Positions 1 through 6,865 of a stretch of 8,100 nt of DNA are shown here, one piece after another. This DNA is from Actinomycetes bacterium (GTDB taxonomy: Bacteria; Actinomycetota; Acidimicrobiia; Acidimicrobiales; Palsa-688). Position numbers and translations under genes: made by a program. Every line of letters begins with the position of its first letter. Position 1 is the stretch's first letter. The stretch lies in assembly GCA_021815935.1 (NCBI GenBank), contig JAKAZH010000078.1, positions 1 to 8,100 of the forward strand, read 5' to 3'. The notes under the pieces were generated by a model. It saw nothing but the letters and a program-made list of their open reading frames with translations, searched no databases and had not been told where the DNA came from.

Positions 1-22
1 TGAGGTCTGAGACCAGTATGGA

Positions 23-1003
23 TCAGGGGTGTGACAACGAGACGGGCCGGGTGTCGAACGAATGGCTCCCGAGTGCCTCGCGGATGTCGGTCGACGAAGT
101 GAGGTGGTAGCTCTCCGAGTCAGAGGGGAACGAACCCGAACGGACGTCTTGTGCCCATGAGCGCAACGCCTGCACAGCGTCATGCTGGAGCGAAGCGTAA
201 CGCCGCACGAACTTCGCGGGTCGAGCGTCGTGCATTCCGAGCAGATCGTGATACACGAGGACCTGGCCGTCGCAATGAGGACCCGCTCCAATGCCGATCG
301 TCGGGATCCCCACCGAGTCGGTGAGCATCTGGCCGACCACGTCGGGCACCGCTTCGAGCACGATCGCGAAGCAGCCGGCCGCCTCAAGTGCCTTTGCGTC
401 GTCCAAAAGGCGCCTTACGCCGTCCAGGTCCTTGCCCTGCACCCGAAACCCACCGAGGGCGTTGACCGATTGAGGCGTGAGCCCCAAATGTCCCATGACA
501 GGTATCTCGGCGTCGAGAATGGCTTCGATCACCGGGACGCGTTTGCGACCGCCCTCGACTTTGACCGCCTGGGCACCTGCTCTCACCAAGCGGGCCGCAT
601 TGCGGACGGCGTCCGCTGTTCCGGTGTGGTAGCTCATCCACGGCAGGTCGGCGACAACCATCGGCCTCGGCCTGGCTCTCGCCACCGCCGCTGTGTGATG
701 GACCATGTCGTCAACCGTCACCTGGAGGGTGTCGTCGTAGCCGAGCACGACCATCGCGAGAGAATCCCCCACCAATATGAGGTCCACGCCCGCTTCGTCG
801 GCGACGCGCGCCCCCGGGGCGTCGTATGCCGTAACCATCACGACAGGCCGACCACTCCCCTTGCGTCCCCGGATCTTCGGTGCGCTCGGGTCGCTCGGGT
901 CCGAGCCGGGGGTAGTGTCGAGACCCGGCTCAGGCAACCTGGCGGCCACCGGGTAGAGACGCGACATCTGAGCCTGGGCTTCGTGAGAACCTTGGCTGCT
1001 CAA
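23..1003 (-). CDS. panB: 3-methyl-2-oxobutanoate hydroxymethyltransferase (ketopantoate hydroxymethyltransferase)
   Basis: Catalyses the first committed step of pantothenate (vitamin B5, coenzyme A precursor) synthesis in the cytoplasm: a hydroxymethyl group from methylene-tetrahydrofolate is added to 2-oxoisovalerate. The 326-residue product shows the whole family pattern: VGDSLAMV at 78-85, VVADLPWMSY at 116-125, VKVEGG at 147-152, GHLGLTPQSVNALGG at 171-185, VLEAVP at 215-220 and GIGAGPHCDGQVLV at 237-250. Residues D80, D119, K148, E150 and E217 align with the metal, substrate and catalytic positions D45, D84, K112, E114 and E181 of the E. coli enzyme. The core begins near residue 52, so about 50 N-terminal and 26 C-terminal residues exceed the roughly 264-residue E. 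coli protein. The TTG start is chosen because a strong GAGGAGGG site lies 6 nt upstream; an ATG at codon 13 is the alternative. It follows the DUF5318 gene on the same strand after 99 bp. No panC or panD is in view. Confidence 0.96.
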   Translation of the reverse strand: MSSQGSHEAQAQMSRLYPVAARLPEPGLDTTPGSDPSDPSAPKIRGRKGSGRPVVMVTAYDAPGARVADEAGVDLILVGDSLAMVVLGYDDTLQVTVDDMVHHTAAVARARPRPMVVADLPWMSYHTGTADAVRNAARLVRAGAQAVKVEGGRKRVPVIEAILDAEIPVMGHLGLTPQSVNALGGFRVQGKDLDGVRRLLDDAKALEAAGCFAIVLEAVPDVVGQMLTDSVGIPTIGIGAGPHCDGQVLVYHDLLGMHDARPAKFVRRYASLQHDAVQALRSWAQDVRSGSFPSDSESYHLTSSTDIREALGSHSFDTRPVSLSHP

Positions 1004-1009
1004 AGCAGA

Positions 1010-1017
1010 CCCTCCTC
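1010..1017 (-). promoter_or_regulatory. Strong Shine-Dalgarno site of panB
   Basis: On the minus strand this reads GAGGAGGG, closely complementary to the 3' end of 16S rRNA, and ends 6 nt before the TTG codon at 1003-1001. It is the clearest ribosome binding site in the window, and it decides the unusual TTG start over the in-frame ATG twelve codons downstream. Confidence 0.8.
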
Positions 1018-1102
1018 TAGCTTTGTCTGTCCAACGCCTTGACGGGCTGCCGGCAGAGTTTGTAGCTCTAGTCTAAGCGAAACGCGCCGCCGCTGCGAGT
1101 GG

Positions 1103-1600
1103 TCAGGGCAAACGCGAATGTTGGCTTCGCGTGGCGGGTTGCACAGCGAAGCTGCGCGCCAGATGGTTCCACGAACAGTTCGGGCAAACCTCGACGACGT
1201 AGCAGACCATGTCCCGACTGTTGCGGGCGAGTTTGTTCATCTCCTGGTCGGACGTGACGCACACCCCTGAAGGGGCTAGCCTCGTACCGAAAACGTACGA
1301 GACGAGCCTGAGCTTCGTCTGCTCGCATATCGGGCAGTCCTCGCGCGACTCGAGCCCCACGTTGGTAGCCGCGCGCATCAGCTCGGGATGGGCGTCGCAG
1401 ACGTCTAAGCGCGACAGCCGTCCTCGCCGGAACTCTTTGACCACGGCGTTTCGAGCGAGGCGGTAATCGACTTGGCCGGAGACGTGGCTTCCTGATTCAC
1501 GTCCGCGTAGGGCCCCCGGCGGCAAGCTGACCACGGCGGCAGGATACCAACATAAAGCCGTTCCGGTAGGGGCCAGGGGTGCCGATACGGAGAGGGTCAC
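1103..1600 (-). CDS. DUF5318 family protein with two CPxC zinc-ribbon-like pairs
   Basis: Function unknown. The product resembles the actinobacterial DUF5318 family (Mycobacterium tuberculosis Rv0049 type), recognised by VDYRLARNAVV (44-54), VCDAHPELMRAATNVG (67-82), CPIC (89-92), LAPSGVCVT (108-116) and CYVVEVCPNCSWNHL (133-147). Two CPxC pairs (C89/C92 and C139/C142) look like the knuckles of a small zinc ribbon; that is inference. There is no membrane segment or signal peptide, so it is probably cytoplasmic. The family core starts near residue 43, so the first 40 or so residues are doubtful. The outermost GTG at 1600 has no good ribosome site; in-frame GTG (1534-1532) and TTG (1525-1523) codons are alternatives and the true start is unresolved. 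It is divergent from padR, as I recall for the Rv0047c/Rv0049 region, and shares its 54-bp control region. panB follows 99 bp downstream and may be co-transcribed. Confidence 0.87.
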   Translation of the reverse strand: MTLSVSAPLAPTGTALCWYPAAVVSLPPGALRGRESGSHVSGQVDYRLARNAVVKEFRRGRLSRLDVCDAHPELMRAATNVGLESREDCPICEQTKLRLVSYVFGTRLAPSGVCVTSDQEMNKLARNSRDMVCYVVEVCPNCSWNHLARSFAVQPATRSQHSRLP

Positions 1601-1614
1601 CGAATCTAGGACCT

Positions 1615-1635
1615 GATATATCGGTTCGATACATC
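1615..1635. promoter_or_regulatory. Candidate PadR operator: 21-bp near-perfect palindrome
   Basis: Two 9-bp arms, GATATATCG (1615-1623) and CGATACATC (1627-1635), flank GTT. Eight of nine positions pair, including a perfect inner TATCG/CGATA. It lies between the divergent DUF5318 and padR genes, just upstream of the padR -10 box where a -35 element would sit. Bound protein would therefore block transcription. AT-rich palindromes near their own gene are typical targets of dimeric PadR repressors, so autoregulation is the simplest reading. Binding is inferred and not shown. Confidence 0.55.
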
Positions 1636-1639
1636 GACG

Positions 1640-1648
1640 TGCTATATT
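1640..1648 (+). promoter_or_regulatory. Extended -10 promoter of padR, implying a leaderless mRNA
   Basis: TGC followed by TATATT is an extended -10 element (TGn plus a hexamer at 1643-1648, five of six bases matching TATAAT). No convincing -35 hexamer is found at normal spacing. A transcript starting about 7 nt after the hexamer would begin at or beside the GTG start at 1655, so the mRNA would be leaderless. This agrees with the absence of a ribosome binding site before that GTG and with how common leaderless transcripts are in actinobacteria. Confidence 0.5.
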
Positions 1649-1654
1649 GATGCC

Positions 1655-2368
1655 GTGCTCGAGCTAGCGATACTTGGTCTGCTGAAGGAGCAGGACCAGC
1701 ACGGCTACGAACTGAAGCGGCGACTCGTCGACCAGTTGGGCCTTGTCAGCGGTACGTCGTTCGGCTCCTTGTACCCGGCGCTGGCCCGTCTCGAGGCGGC
1801 GAAGGCCGTCAAATCCGTGGAGTCGCGGTCGGGCACTCCGGGAACGGTCCCGCACACCGGATCTCTCGGAGGAGAGATAGCGGCCTTTCGTGCCCGGAAG
1901 TCCTCGGGTGCCGAAGGGAGCCGACGCCGGAAGGTCTACGGGATAACCCCCCTCGGCGAGGAGCTCTTCGCCGAGCTGCTGAACGCTGGCAACGGTTCGA
2001 GTGAGGACGAACGCCTGTTCAACCTGAAACTCGCCCTTGCCCGCTACCTACCCGCCGACGCCCGCATCGGGCTCCTCGAGAGAAGGCGACAGCATCTCGC
2101 GGAGAAGGTAGCGAGATTGCGGTCCCGGCTCGATTCCGTCAGAGACCGCTACGCTTTCAGCCTCATCGAGCATGACCGGGAGTCGGCGCAGAGCGATCTC
2201 GACTGGATAGACCGCATGATCATCTCCGAGCGGGCCGGACGACCTCCGGGTGTCGCGTCGGAGTCCGGTCCGGACCTCGTCTCGTCGGACGCCCCGGCGT
2301 TAGCGCTTCTTCGTCGTCCGATCAACGCATTCACCACATCCCCCGAGCAGAAAGAACACGAGCAATGA
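1655..2368 (+). CDS. PadR family transcriptional regulator, likely local regulator of ino1
   Basis: A DNA-binding repressor-type protein of 237 residues. The N-terminal winged helix is clear: [20 protein letters not shown] (2-21), then [18 protein letters not shown] (35-52) as recognition helix region, and [16 protein letters not shown] (89-104) as the second wing strand. Residues 105-192 form the helical C-terminal dimerisation domain, with an Arg/Glu-rich coiled-coil stretch at 138-165. Two oddities stand out against the shorter Rv0047c-type relative that I recall. One is an insert of about 30 residues (58-88) rich in Gly, Ser and Pro within the wing. The other is a polar tail of about 45 residues after 192. 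The GTG start gives the canonical family N-terminus; an ATG at 1650 is out of frame. The stop overlaps the ino1 start as ATGA, so the two are translationally coupled. The regulator probably controls its own operon through the palindrome at 1615-1635. Any effector is unknown. Confidence 0.93.
   Translation: MLELAILGLLKEQDQHGYELKRRLVDQLGLVSGTSFGSLYPALARLEAAKAVKSVESRSGTPGTVPHTGSLGGEIAAFRARKSSGAEGSRRRKVYGITPLGEELFAELLNAGNGSSEDERLFNLKLALARYLPADARIGLLERRRQHLAEKVARLRSRLDSVRDRYAFSLIEHDRESAQSDLDWIDRMIISERAGRPPGVASESGPDLVSSDAPALALLRRPINAFTTSPEQKEHEQ
1861..1878. repeat. 18-bp inverted repeat inside the padR insert
   Basis: ATCTCTC (1861-1867) and GAGAGAT (1872-1878) are perfect complements around a GGAG loop. 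They lie in codons 69-75 of padR, within the segment absent from compact PadR proteins. The repeat could fold in the mRNA or could be a scar of an old insertion. It has no T-tract, so it is not an intrinsic terminator. Confidence 0.4.
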
Positions 2369-3441
2369 GCAACAAGATTCGTCTCGCCATCGCCGGTGTC
2401 GGCAACTGCGCCAGCTCGCTGGTGCAGGGCATCGAGTACTACCGCAACGCCGACCCGGCCGACAGCGTGCCCGGCTTGATGCACGTGACGTTGGGCGGCT
2501 ACCACGTCTCGGACGTCGAAGTGGTAGCAGCCTTCGACGTGGACGCCGACAAAGTTGGCCTGGACCTAGGCAAAGCCGTCTTCGCCGGGCAGAACAACAC
2601 GATCCGATTCGCGTCTGTCGGCGAGCTCGGAGTCACCGTCCAGCGGGGCCCTACCCTCGACGGTCTCGGCAAGTACTACCGCCAGATAGTGGAAGAATCT
2701 CCTGCCGAAGCCGTCGACGTAGCCGCAGCTTTGACGCAGGCCAAGGCGGACGTCCTCGTGTCCTACCTTCCTGTCGGTAGCGAGCATGCGCAGAAGTTCT
2801 ATGCGCAGGCTTGCCTCGACGCAAAGGTCGCGTTCGTCAACGCCATTCCCGTCTTCATCGCGAGTGACCCGGTGTGGGCCCAGAAGTTCGCAGACGCGGG
2901 CGTCGCGATCGTAGGCGACGACATCAAAAGCCAGGTCGGTGCGACGATCGTCCACCGGATCCTCGCAAGGCTCTTCGAGGACAGAGGCCTCGTGCTTGAC
3001 CGCACCTACCAGCTCAACGTGGGTGGCAACATGGACTTCAAGAACATGCTCGAGCGCGAAAGGCTCGAGTCCAAGAAGATTTCCAAGACGCAGTCAGTCA
3101 CGAGCCAGATCGACAACGGCATCGCCGCGGACGACGTCCACATCGGACCATCCGACCACGTCCCCTGGCTCGAGGACCGCAAATGGGCATATATCCGTCT
3201 CGAAGGCCGCAACTTCGGCGACGTGCCGCTCAACGTGGAGATGAAGCTCGAGGTTTGGGACTCGCCGAACTCGGCCGGTGTCATCATCGACGCAGTTCGA
3301 TGCGCCAAACTAGCCAAAGACCGTGGTATCGGTGGACCGCTCCTCGGCCCTTCCGCCTACTTCATGAAGTCGCCGCCAGTGCAGTACCACGACGACGAGG
3401 CTCACCGTATGGTCGAGACGTTCGCAGCCGGGGCTGAGTGA
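2365..3441 (+). CDS. ino1: Inositol-3-phosphate synthase (myo-inositol-1-phosphate synthase)
   Basis: An NAD-dependent cytoplasmic enzyme that cyclises D-glucose 6-phosphate to inositol 3-phosphate, the entry point to phosphatidylinositol and, in many actinobacteria, mycothiol. The 358-residue length suits the short actinobacterial and archaeal form (about 365 residues) rather than the longer eukaryotic enzyme. The N-terminal Rossmann fold opens with [14 protein letters not shown] (9-22). Family blocks follow: [19 protein letters not shown] (36-54), SYLPVGSE (133-140), [12 protein letters not shown] (183-194), LNVGGNMDF (217-225), [14 protein letters not shown] (293-306) and [15 protein letters not shown] (324-338). 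The last two carry lysines 294 and 335 in strongly conserved surroundings. The ATG overlaps the padR stop (ATGA), and only a weak purine stretch lies upstream, so translation probably depends on coupling. The gene ends in a 4-bp GTGA overlap with the methyltransferase. The neighbouring PadR makes end-product or stress control of inositol supply likely. Confidence 0.97.
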   Translation: MSNKIRLAIAGVGNCASSLVQGIEYYRNADPADSVPGLMHVTLGGYHVSDVEVVAAFDVDADKVGLDLGKAVFAGQNNTIRFASVGELGVTVQRGPTLDGLGKYYRQIVEESPAEAVDVAAALTQAKADVLVSYLPVGSEHAQKFYAQACLDAKVAFVNAIPVFIASDPVWAQKFADAGVAIVGDDIKSQVGATIVHRILARLFEDRGLVLDRTYQLNVGGNMDFKNMLERERLESKKISKTQSVTSQIDNGIAADDVHIGPSDHVPWLEDRKWAYIRLEGRNFGDVPLNVEMKLEVWDSPNSAGVIIDAVRCAKLAKDRGIGGPLLGPSAYFMKSPPVQYHDDEAHRMVETFAAGAE

Positions 3442-4172
3442 CGAACGGGACGGCGTCCGCCTGGGATCGGTTCTCGGAGGAGTACCAGCGGCGCTCAGCG
3501 CTGCCGACCGACTCGGCCCACTACGGGCCGGACATCCCGACCGAGTCGACTTTCAGGCTCTTGGGCGACCTCAAAGGCAAGCGCGTACTCGAACTCGGGT
3601 GTGGCGGCGCTCAATGCTCCGTCGCTTTCGCCAAGGCCGGGGCGACTGCTATCGGCGTTGACACGTCGCCCGCCCAGTTGGCCTTCGCCCAGAAATTGTG
3701 TTCCGCCTCCGAGGTCAAAGTCGAGCTCCGTCAAGCGGACATGGCGGAGCTTGCCTTCCTTCGCGCCGACTCGGTCGACGTTGCGTTCTCGGCGTACGCC
3801 TTCCAGTACGTGGAGGATCTCAGCCGGGTGTTCCGCCAGGTGCACCGAGTTTTGAAGATCGGCTCGCCCCTCGTGTTCAGCCTCCCCCACCCTTCGTGGT
3901 GGATGATCGCCGAAGACCAGCCCGACCCCACGATCGGCCACTCTTACTTCGAGCGCCAGCCGGGCAGTGTCGTGTGGGAGGGTATCGACTTCACGGTCTA
4001 CCGGCACGGCTTCTCGGAACTCTACGGGGCGCTGACCAGGGCCAGCTATCGGGTGGATCTCATTCTCGAGCCTGCGCCTGTCAGCTCGTCACCTCGAAGC
4101 TGGATGTGGAGCGACGCGATGGAACTCGTTCCCCGGACGCTCATCGTTCGCGCCAGGAAAGAGGGTAACTAA
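3438..4172 (+). CDS. Class I SAM-dependent methyltransferase, substrate unknown
   Basis: A soluble 244-residue methyltransferase. The AdoMet-binding Rossmann core is plain: motif [21 protein letters not shown] (50-69), an acidic strand end VDTS (74-77), QADMAEL (99-105) as the adenine-side loop, and [16 protein letters not shown] (113-128) as motif [30 protein letters not shown] (128-155) is the post-motif region typical of the UbiE/Methyltransf_11 group. The C-terminal half, with [20 protein letters not shown] (185-204), is where substrate selectivity would lie, and I cannot name the acceptor. The GTG start lies inside the ino1 stop (GTGA), so it is coupled to ino1, which hints at an inositol-derived or lipid substrate but proves nothing. 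The TAA stop interleaves with the stop of the convergent cca gene. There is no signal peptide or membrane segment. Confidence 0.9.
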   Translation: MTNGTASAWDRFSEEYQRRSALPTDSAHYGPDIPTESTFRLLGDLKGKRVLELGCGGAQCSVAFAKAGATAIGVDTSPAQLAFAQKLCSASEVKVELRQADMAELAFLRADSVDVAFSAYAFQYVEDLSRVFRQVHRVLKIGSPLVFSLPHPSWWMIAEDQPDPTIGHSYFERQPGSVVWEGIDFTVYRHGFSELYGALTRASYRVDLILEPAPVSSSPRSWMWSDAMELVPRTLIVRARKEGN

Positions 4173-4175
4173 CCC
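4163..4175. other. Convergent stop-codon overlap with a small palindrome
   Basis: The methyltransferase stop TAA (4170-4172, plus strand) and the cca stop TAG (read from 4171-4169 on the minus strand) share two bases, so the two genes overlap by 3 bp, tail to tail. Around them GGGT (4163-4166) and ACCC (4172-4175) form a 4-bp inverted repeat with a 5-nt loop. It is too weak, and lacks a T-tract, to be a convincing terminator in either direction. Confidence 0.6.
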
Positions 4176-5563
4176 GCGCCGCTTCGGGATCCCCACCACG
4201 AGTCGAGGCGTCGACCGGCCTCCTCGGACCCGAGAGGTCCCTCCTCGAGGCGTAGCTCCAGCAGGAATTCGAGCGCCGCTCCGACGTCGCGCCCGGGCGG
4301 AATGCCCAGTCTCGCCATGATTTCCACACCGTCGAGGTCCGGGCGGATGGAGTCGAGGCGCTCCTTGAGCTCCAGATCGGCTATCCGAGCTTCGAGCTCG
4401 TCCATGCGCCGCGACAAGCTCTTCGCCTTGGCGACGTTGCGTGTCGTGCAGTCGCTTCGGGTGAGTTCGTTCAGGCGGGACACGAGCGGGCCCGCGTCGC
4501 GCACGTAGCGGCGCACGGCGCTGTCCGTCCAGCCCATCTGGTAGGTGTGGAAGCGCAGATGAAGCTCGACCAGCCGGCTCACGTCGTTGATATCATCCGA
4601 CGAGTAGTGCAGCGCCCTCATCCGATCGCGGGTCATTCTCGCTCCGACCATCTCGTGATGGTGGAACGACACCGCTCCGCCCGGGCCGAAAGAGCGGGTC
4701 TTCGGTTTCCCGACGTCATGGAACAGGGCGGCGAGGCGAAGAAGGCGGTCGGGTGACGTCTTCTCGACCACTGCGATGGTGTGCGCAAGGACATCCTTGT
4801 GACGGTGGATGGGATCGACCTCCAACGACAGCGCAGGCAGCTCGGGAAGAAACTCCTCGGCCAGAGCAGTCTCCACGAGAAACCAGAGCCCGGCCGCCGG
4901 GCTTTGAACAACCATAAGTTTGTCCAGTTCGTCGCGGATGCGTTCCTCCGAGACGATCGAAAGGCGCGGACCTACCGATTTCACAGCGTCGGTGAGCGCA
5001 CCGTCGGGCTCGAACCCGTAACCGGCGATGAACCGGGCGGCTCTCAACATCCGAAGCGGGTCGTCACTGAAGGACGTCTCGGGAGCGAGCGGTGTGCGAA
5101 GGCGACCGGCCGCAAGGTCGACGGCGCCGTCGAACGGGTCGATCAGGCGCAGATCCGGAAGTGACAGGGCCATCGAGTTGACGGTGAAATCGCGACGGGC
5201 GAGGTCAGCTTCGATCGCCTCAGCGAAGACGACCCGGGGATGGCGGCTGTCGGGCTCGTAGCTGTCGCCGCGGTGGGTGGTGATCTCGAAGGACTTCTCG
5301 TCCTTGCGTGCTCCGATAGTCCCGAAACGTTTACCTTGCGCCCACACGGCGTCCGCCCAGCCGGAAAGGATCTTCTCCGTGTCGTCAGGCGCTGCGTCGG
5401 TGGTGAAATCGAGATCCGACTCTTGCGAAAGGCGGCCGAGCATCGCGTCACGTACGACGCCTCCTACCAGGTAGAGCCGGTAGCCGTTTGCCGAGAACAG
5501 AGCGGCAAGCTCCGCTGTCTCTTCGATGAGCGGGCGGAAGCGTTCGGGGACCACGTCGTCCAA
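4169..5563 (-). CDS. cca: CCA tRNA nucleotidyltransferase with HD domain
   Basis: Adds or repairs the 3' CCA end of tRNAs using CTP and ATP, without a template, in the cytoplasm. The 464-residue protein has class II polymerase-beta-type architecture. The head (1-160) has YLVGGVVRDAMLGR (31-44), the metal-binding DxD at D50/D52 in SDLDFTTDA, and ARRDFTVNSMAL (122-133). The neck has DPFDGAVDLAAGRLRT (142-157) and DPLRMLRAARFIAGYGFEP (168-186), which contribute to nucleotide selection. An HD phosphohydrolase-type domain (about 255-345) carries HRHKD (253-257), LFHDVGKPKTR (280-290) and HHH (301-303). A charged helical tail follows, ending near residue 455. Actinobacteria usually keep this HD-bearing form (often called pcnA). 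The TTG at 5563 is the outermost start, since an in-frame stop lies three codons upstream. The GTG three codons in (5554) gives a VVPERFRPL beginning and may be the true start. pilT ends 53 bp upstream on the same strand. Confidence 0.95.
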   Translation of the reverse strand: MDDVVPERFRPLIEETAELAALFSANGYRLYLVGGVVRDAMLGRLSQESDLDFTTDAAPDDTEKILSGWADAVWAQGKRFGTIGARKDEKSFEITTHRGDSYEPDSRHPRVVFAEAIEADLARRDFTVNSMALSLPDLRLIDPFDGAVDLAAGRLRTPLAPETSFSDDPLRMLRAARFIAGYGFEPDGALTDAVKSVGPRLSIVSEERIRDELDKLMVVQSPAAGLWFLVETALAEEFLPELPALSLEVDPIHRHKDVLAHTIAVVEKTSPDRLLRLAALFHDVGKPKTRSFGPGGAVSFHHHEMVGARMTRDRMRALHYSSDDINDVSRLVELHLRFHTYQMGWTDSAVRRYVRDAGPLVSRLNELTRSDCTTRNVAKAKSLSRRMDELEARIADLELKERLDSIRPDLDGVEIMARLGIPPGRDVGAALEFLLELRLEEGPLGSEEAGRRLDSWWGSRSGAG

Positions 5564-5616
5564 GGATACCGGTCAGACCTGGCCCACTTGTGCGGGCTGG
5601 CGAGTACGCCCGGAGC

Positions 5617-6705
5617 TTACGGGGGTGTGAGAAGGCCGGCGGACTGCAGGGCGACGCGGAAGTCGTGGGGATTCGTGGCGGCAGCGAGTGCCGACCGCAG
5701 AGTGATCTCGCCACTCTTGAACAGCGAGAAAAGGCTCTGGTCGAACGTCTGCATCCCGTGATACTCCCCGTCGGCTATCAGCTCCTCCAGGCTCTCCTTG
5801 CCGCTCGACGTCGGATCCATGATCCGATCGGCAATCCTACCGGTCACGACCATGACTTCGATCGCGGGGACCCGACCCTCGCCCGACGAATGAGGCACCA
5901 GGCGTTGACTGATGACGCCTTTCAACACCCCGCCGAGAGTAAGCCGGACCTGCTGCTGCTGGAACGGCGGGAAAAAGTCGACGATCCGGTTGATTGTCTC
6001 GGTCGCGTTCGACGTATGAAGCGTCGAAAGCACGAGATGTCCAGTCTCGGCTGCCATCATCGCTGCGCTTACCGTCTCGACGTCCCTCATCTCGCCGATG
6101 AGAATGACGTCGGGGTCCTGGCGGAGGACCCTGCGCATAGCCTGCTCGTAATTTTTGGTGTCCGTCCCGATCTCGCGTTGGCAGACCACCGAGCGCTTGT
6201 CGGGATGGAGGATTTCGATCGGGTCCTCGATCGTGATGATGTTCCCGGACCTCGTCTGGTTGATGTGATCGATCATCGCCGCCAGGGTGGTCGTCTTTCC
6301 CGATCCGGTAGGCCCGGTGACGAGCACCATGCCGCGGCTTTCCTCCGCGAGGCGCGAAACGATCGGGGGCAGGCCGAGATCGAGGACAGACATCGCGGCC
6401 GGAAGGACGCGCCTCAACACCATTGCGGCGCTGCCTCGCTGGCGGAAGGCATTCGCTCTGAAACGACCGAGTCCGTCGATGGACAGCGAGAAGTCCGCTT
6501 CGCCGGTGCGGTGGAACTCGTCGATCCTGTCTACGGGCATTATCACCCGGAGGCATTCCTCGACCTCGTTGCGGTCGACCTGAGGAAACGGCGTCGGGCG
6601 AAGATCACCGTTGACCCGGACCCTAGGCGCCGACTTGCCCTTTATGTGAAGGTCGGATCCACCTACCTCTGTCATGTGGACGAGGATGGCCTTGAGATCA
6701 AGCAC
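5617..6705 (-). CDS. pilT: Type IV pilus twitching motility (retraction) ATPase PilT
   Basis: A hexameric cytoplasmic ATPase at the pilus base that depolymerises type IV pilin to retract the fibre. From the GTG at 6705 it has 362 residues, normal for the family. The PAS-like N domain includes GGSDLHIKGKSAPRVRVNG (15-33), followed by Walker A GPTGSGKTTT (131-140), the Asp box IEDPIEILH (159-167), Walker B VILIGEMRD (200-208) and the His box HLVLSTLHTSNA (223-234). The C terminus ends with GMQTFDQSLFSLFKSGEITL (317-336). The AIRNLIRE signature of classical PilT is not visible; LEELIADGEYHGMQTFDQ occupies that region, as I recall for some Gram-positive and Thermus-like PilTs. The start at 6705 gives VLDLKAILVHM, aligning with family N-termini, though AAGGA lies only 1 nt upstream. 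A GTG at 6786 would add 27 residues of unlikely sequence. No pilin, pilB or pilC is in view. It probably shares a transcript with cca. Confidence 0.92.
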   Translation of the reverse strand: MLDLKAILVHMTEVGGSDLHIKGKSAPRVRVNGDLRPTPFPQVDRNEVEECLRVIMPVDRIDEFHRTGEADFSLSIDGLGRFRANAFRQRGSAAMVLRRVLPAAMSVLDLGLPPIVSRLAEESRGMVLVTGPTGSGKTTTLAAMIDHINQTRSGNIITIEDPIEILHPDKRSVVCQREIGTDTKNYEQAMRRVLRQDPDVILIGEMRDVETVSAAMMAAETGHLVLSTLHTSNATETINRIVDFFPPFQQQQVRLTLGGVLKGVISQRLVPHSSGEGRVPAIEVMVVTGRIADRIMDPTSSGKESLEELIADGEYHGMQTFDQSLFSLFKSGEITLRSALAAATNPHDFRVALQSAGLLTPP

Positions 6706-6865
6706 GTCCTTGGTATCGGCCGGAAAGTCGCGAAGTTGAGAACAATGATTCAGGGTGCCCTGCCAACGCGCCGATCGCGCTCGCACGATAGCTTTGTCAT
6801 CGGTGATACGCCAGACTCAGAAGCGTCGCGCCGTGGCTGCTCGGCGCGATGACTCGACCATAATA
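6706..6865. other. Divergent pilT / GNAT intergenic region
   Basis: About 160 bp between the preferred starts of pilT and the acetyltransferase gene, which must hold promoters for both. No promoter is convincing. On the plus strand, TTGTCA (6794-6799) resembles a -35 box but has no -10 partner at normal spacing, and CATAAT (6859-6864) resembles a -10 box but lies 1 nt before the ATG. Open frames from both sides run through this stretch, so its extent depends on the true starts (GTG 6786 for pilT, a frame open from 6755 for the GNAT gene). Confidence 0.4.

Noticed and set aside
1..22. Short inverted repeat GGTCT/AGACC just beyond the panB stop, considered as a terminator
   Set aside because: The arms are 5 bp with a 1-nt centre, which cannot form a hairpin, there is no T-tract, and the window ends there.
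182..1042. Open frame of 286 codons opposite panB
   Set aside because: The minus strand carries every PanB motif and a strong ribosome site; the plus-strand product is His/Arg-rich with no recognisable features.
1047..1056. 10-bp palindrome CTGCCGGCAG between DUF5318 and panB
   Set aside because: It has no loop, so it cannot be a terminator, and such GC palindromes are frequent by chance at this base composition. An operator role is not supported by other signals.
1070..1075. Minus-strand TAGACT as a -10 box for panB
   Set aside because: No -35-like hexamer is present at 16-18 bp, and read-through from the DUF5318 gene is as likely.
3495..4007. Minus-strand frame of 170 codons within the methyltransferase gene
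   Set aside because: It lies opposite the AdoMet motifs, has no ribosome site, and its composition is that of a shadow frame.
4781..5761. Plus-strand open frames across cca and its 5' end
   Set aside because: They mirror the cca codons, and the cca protein shows all nucleotidyltransferase and HD motifs on the minus strand.
5590..6852. Open frame of 420 codons on the plus strand covering all of pilT
   Set aside because: It is antisense to a gene with complete PilT motifs. Its translation is rich in Arg, His and Asp, with no domain-like pattern, which is typical of the complementary frame of high-GC coding DNA.
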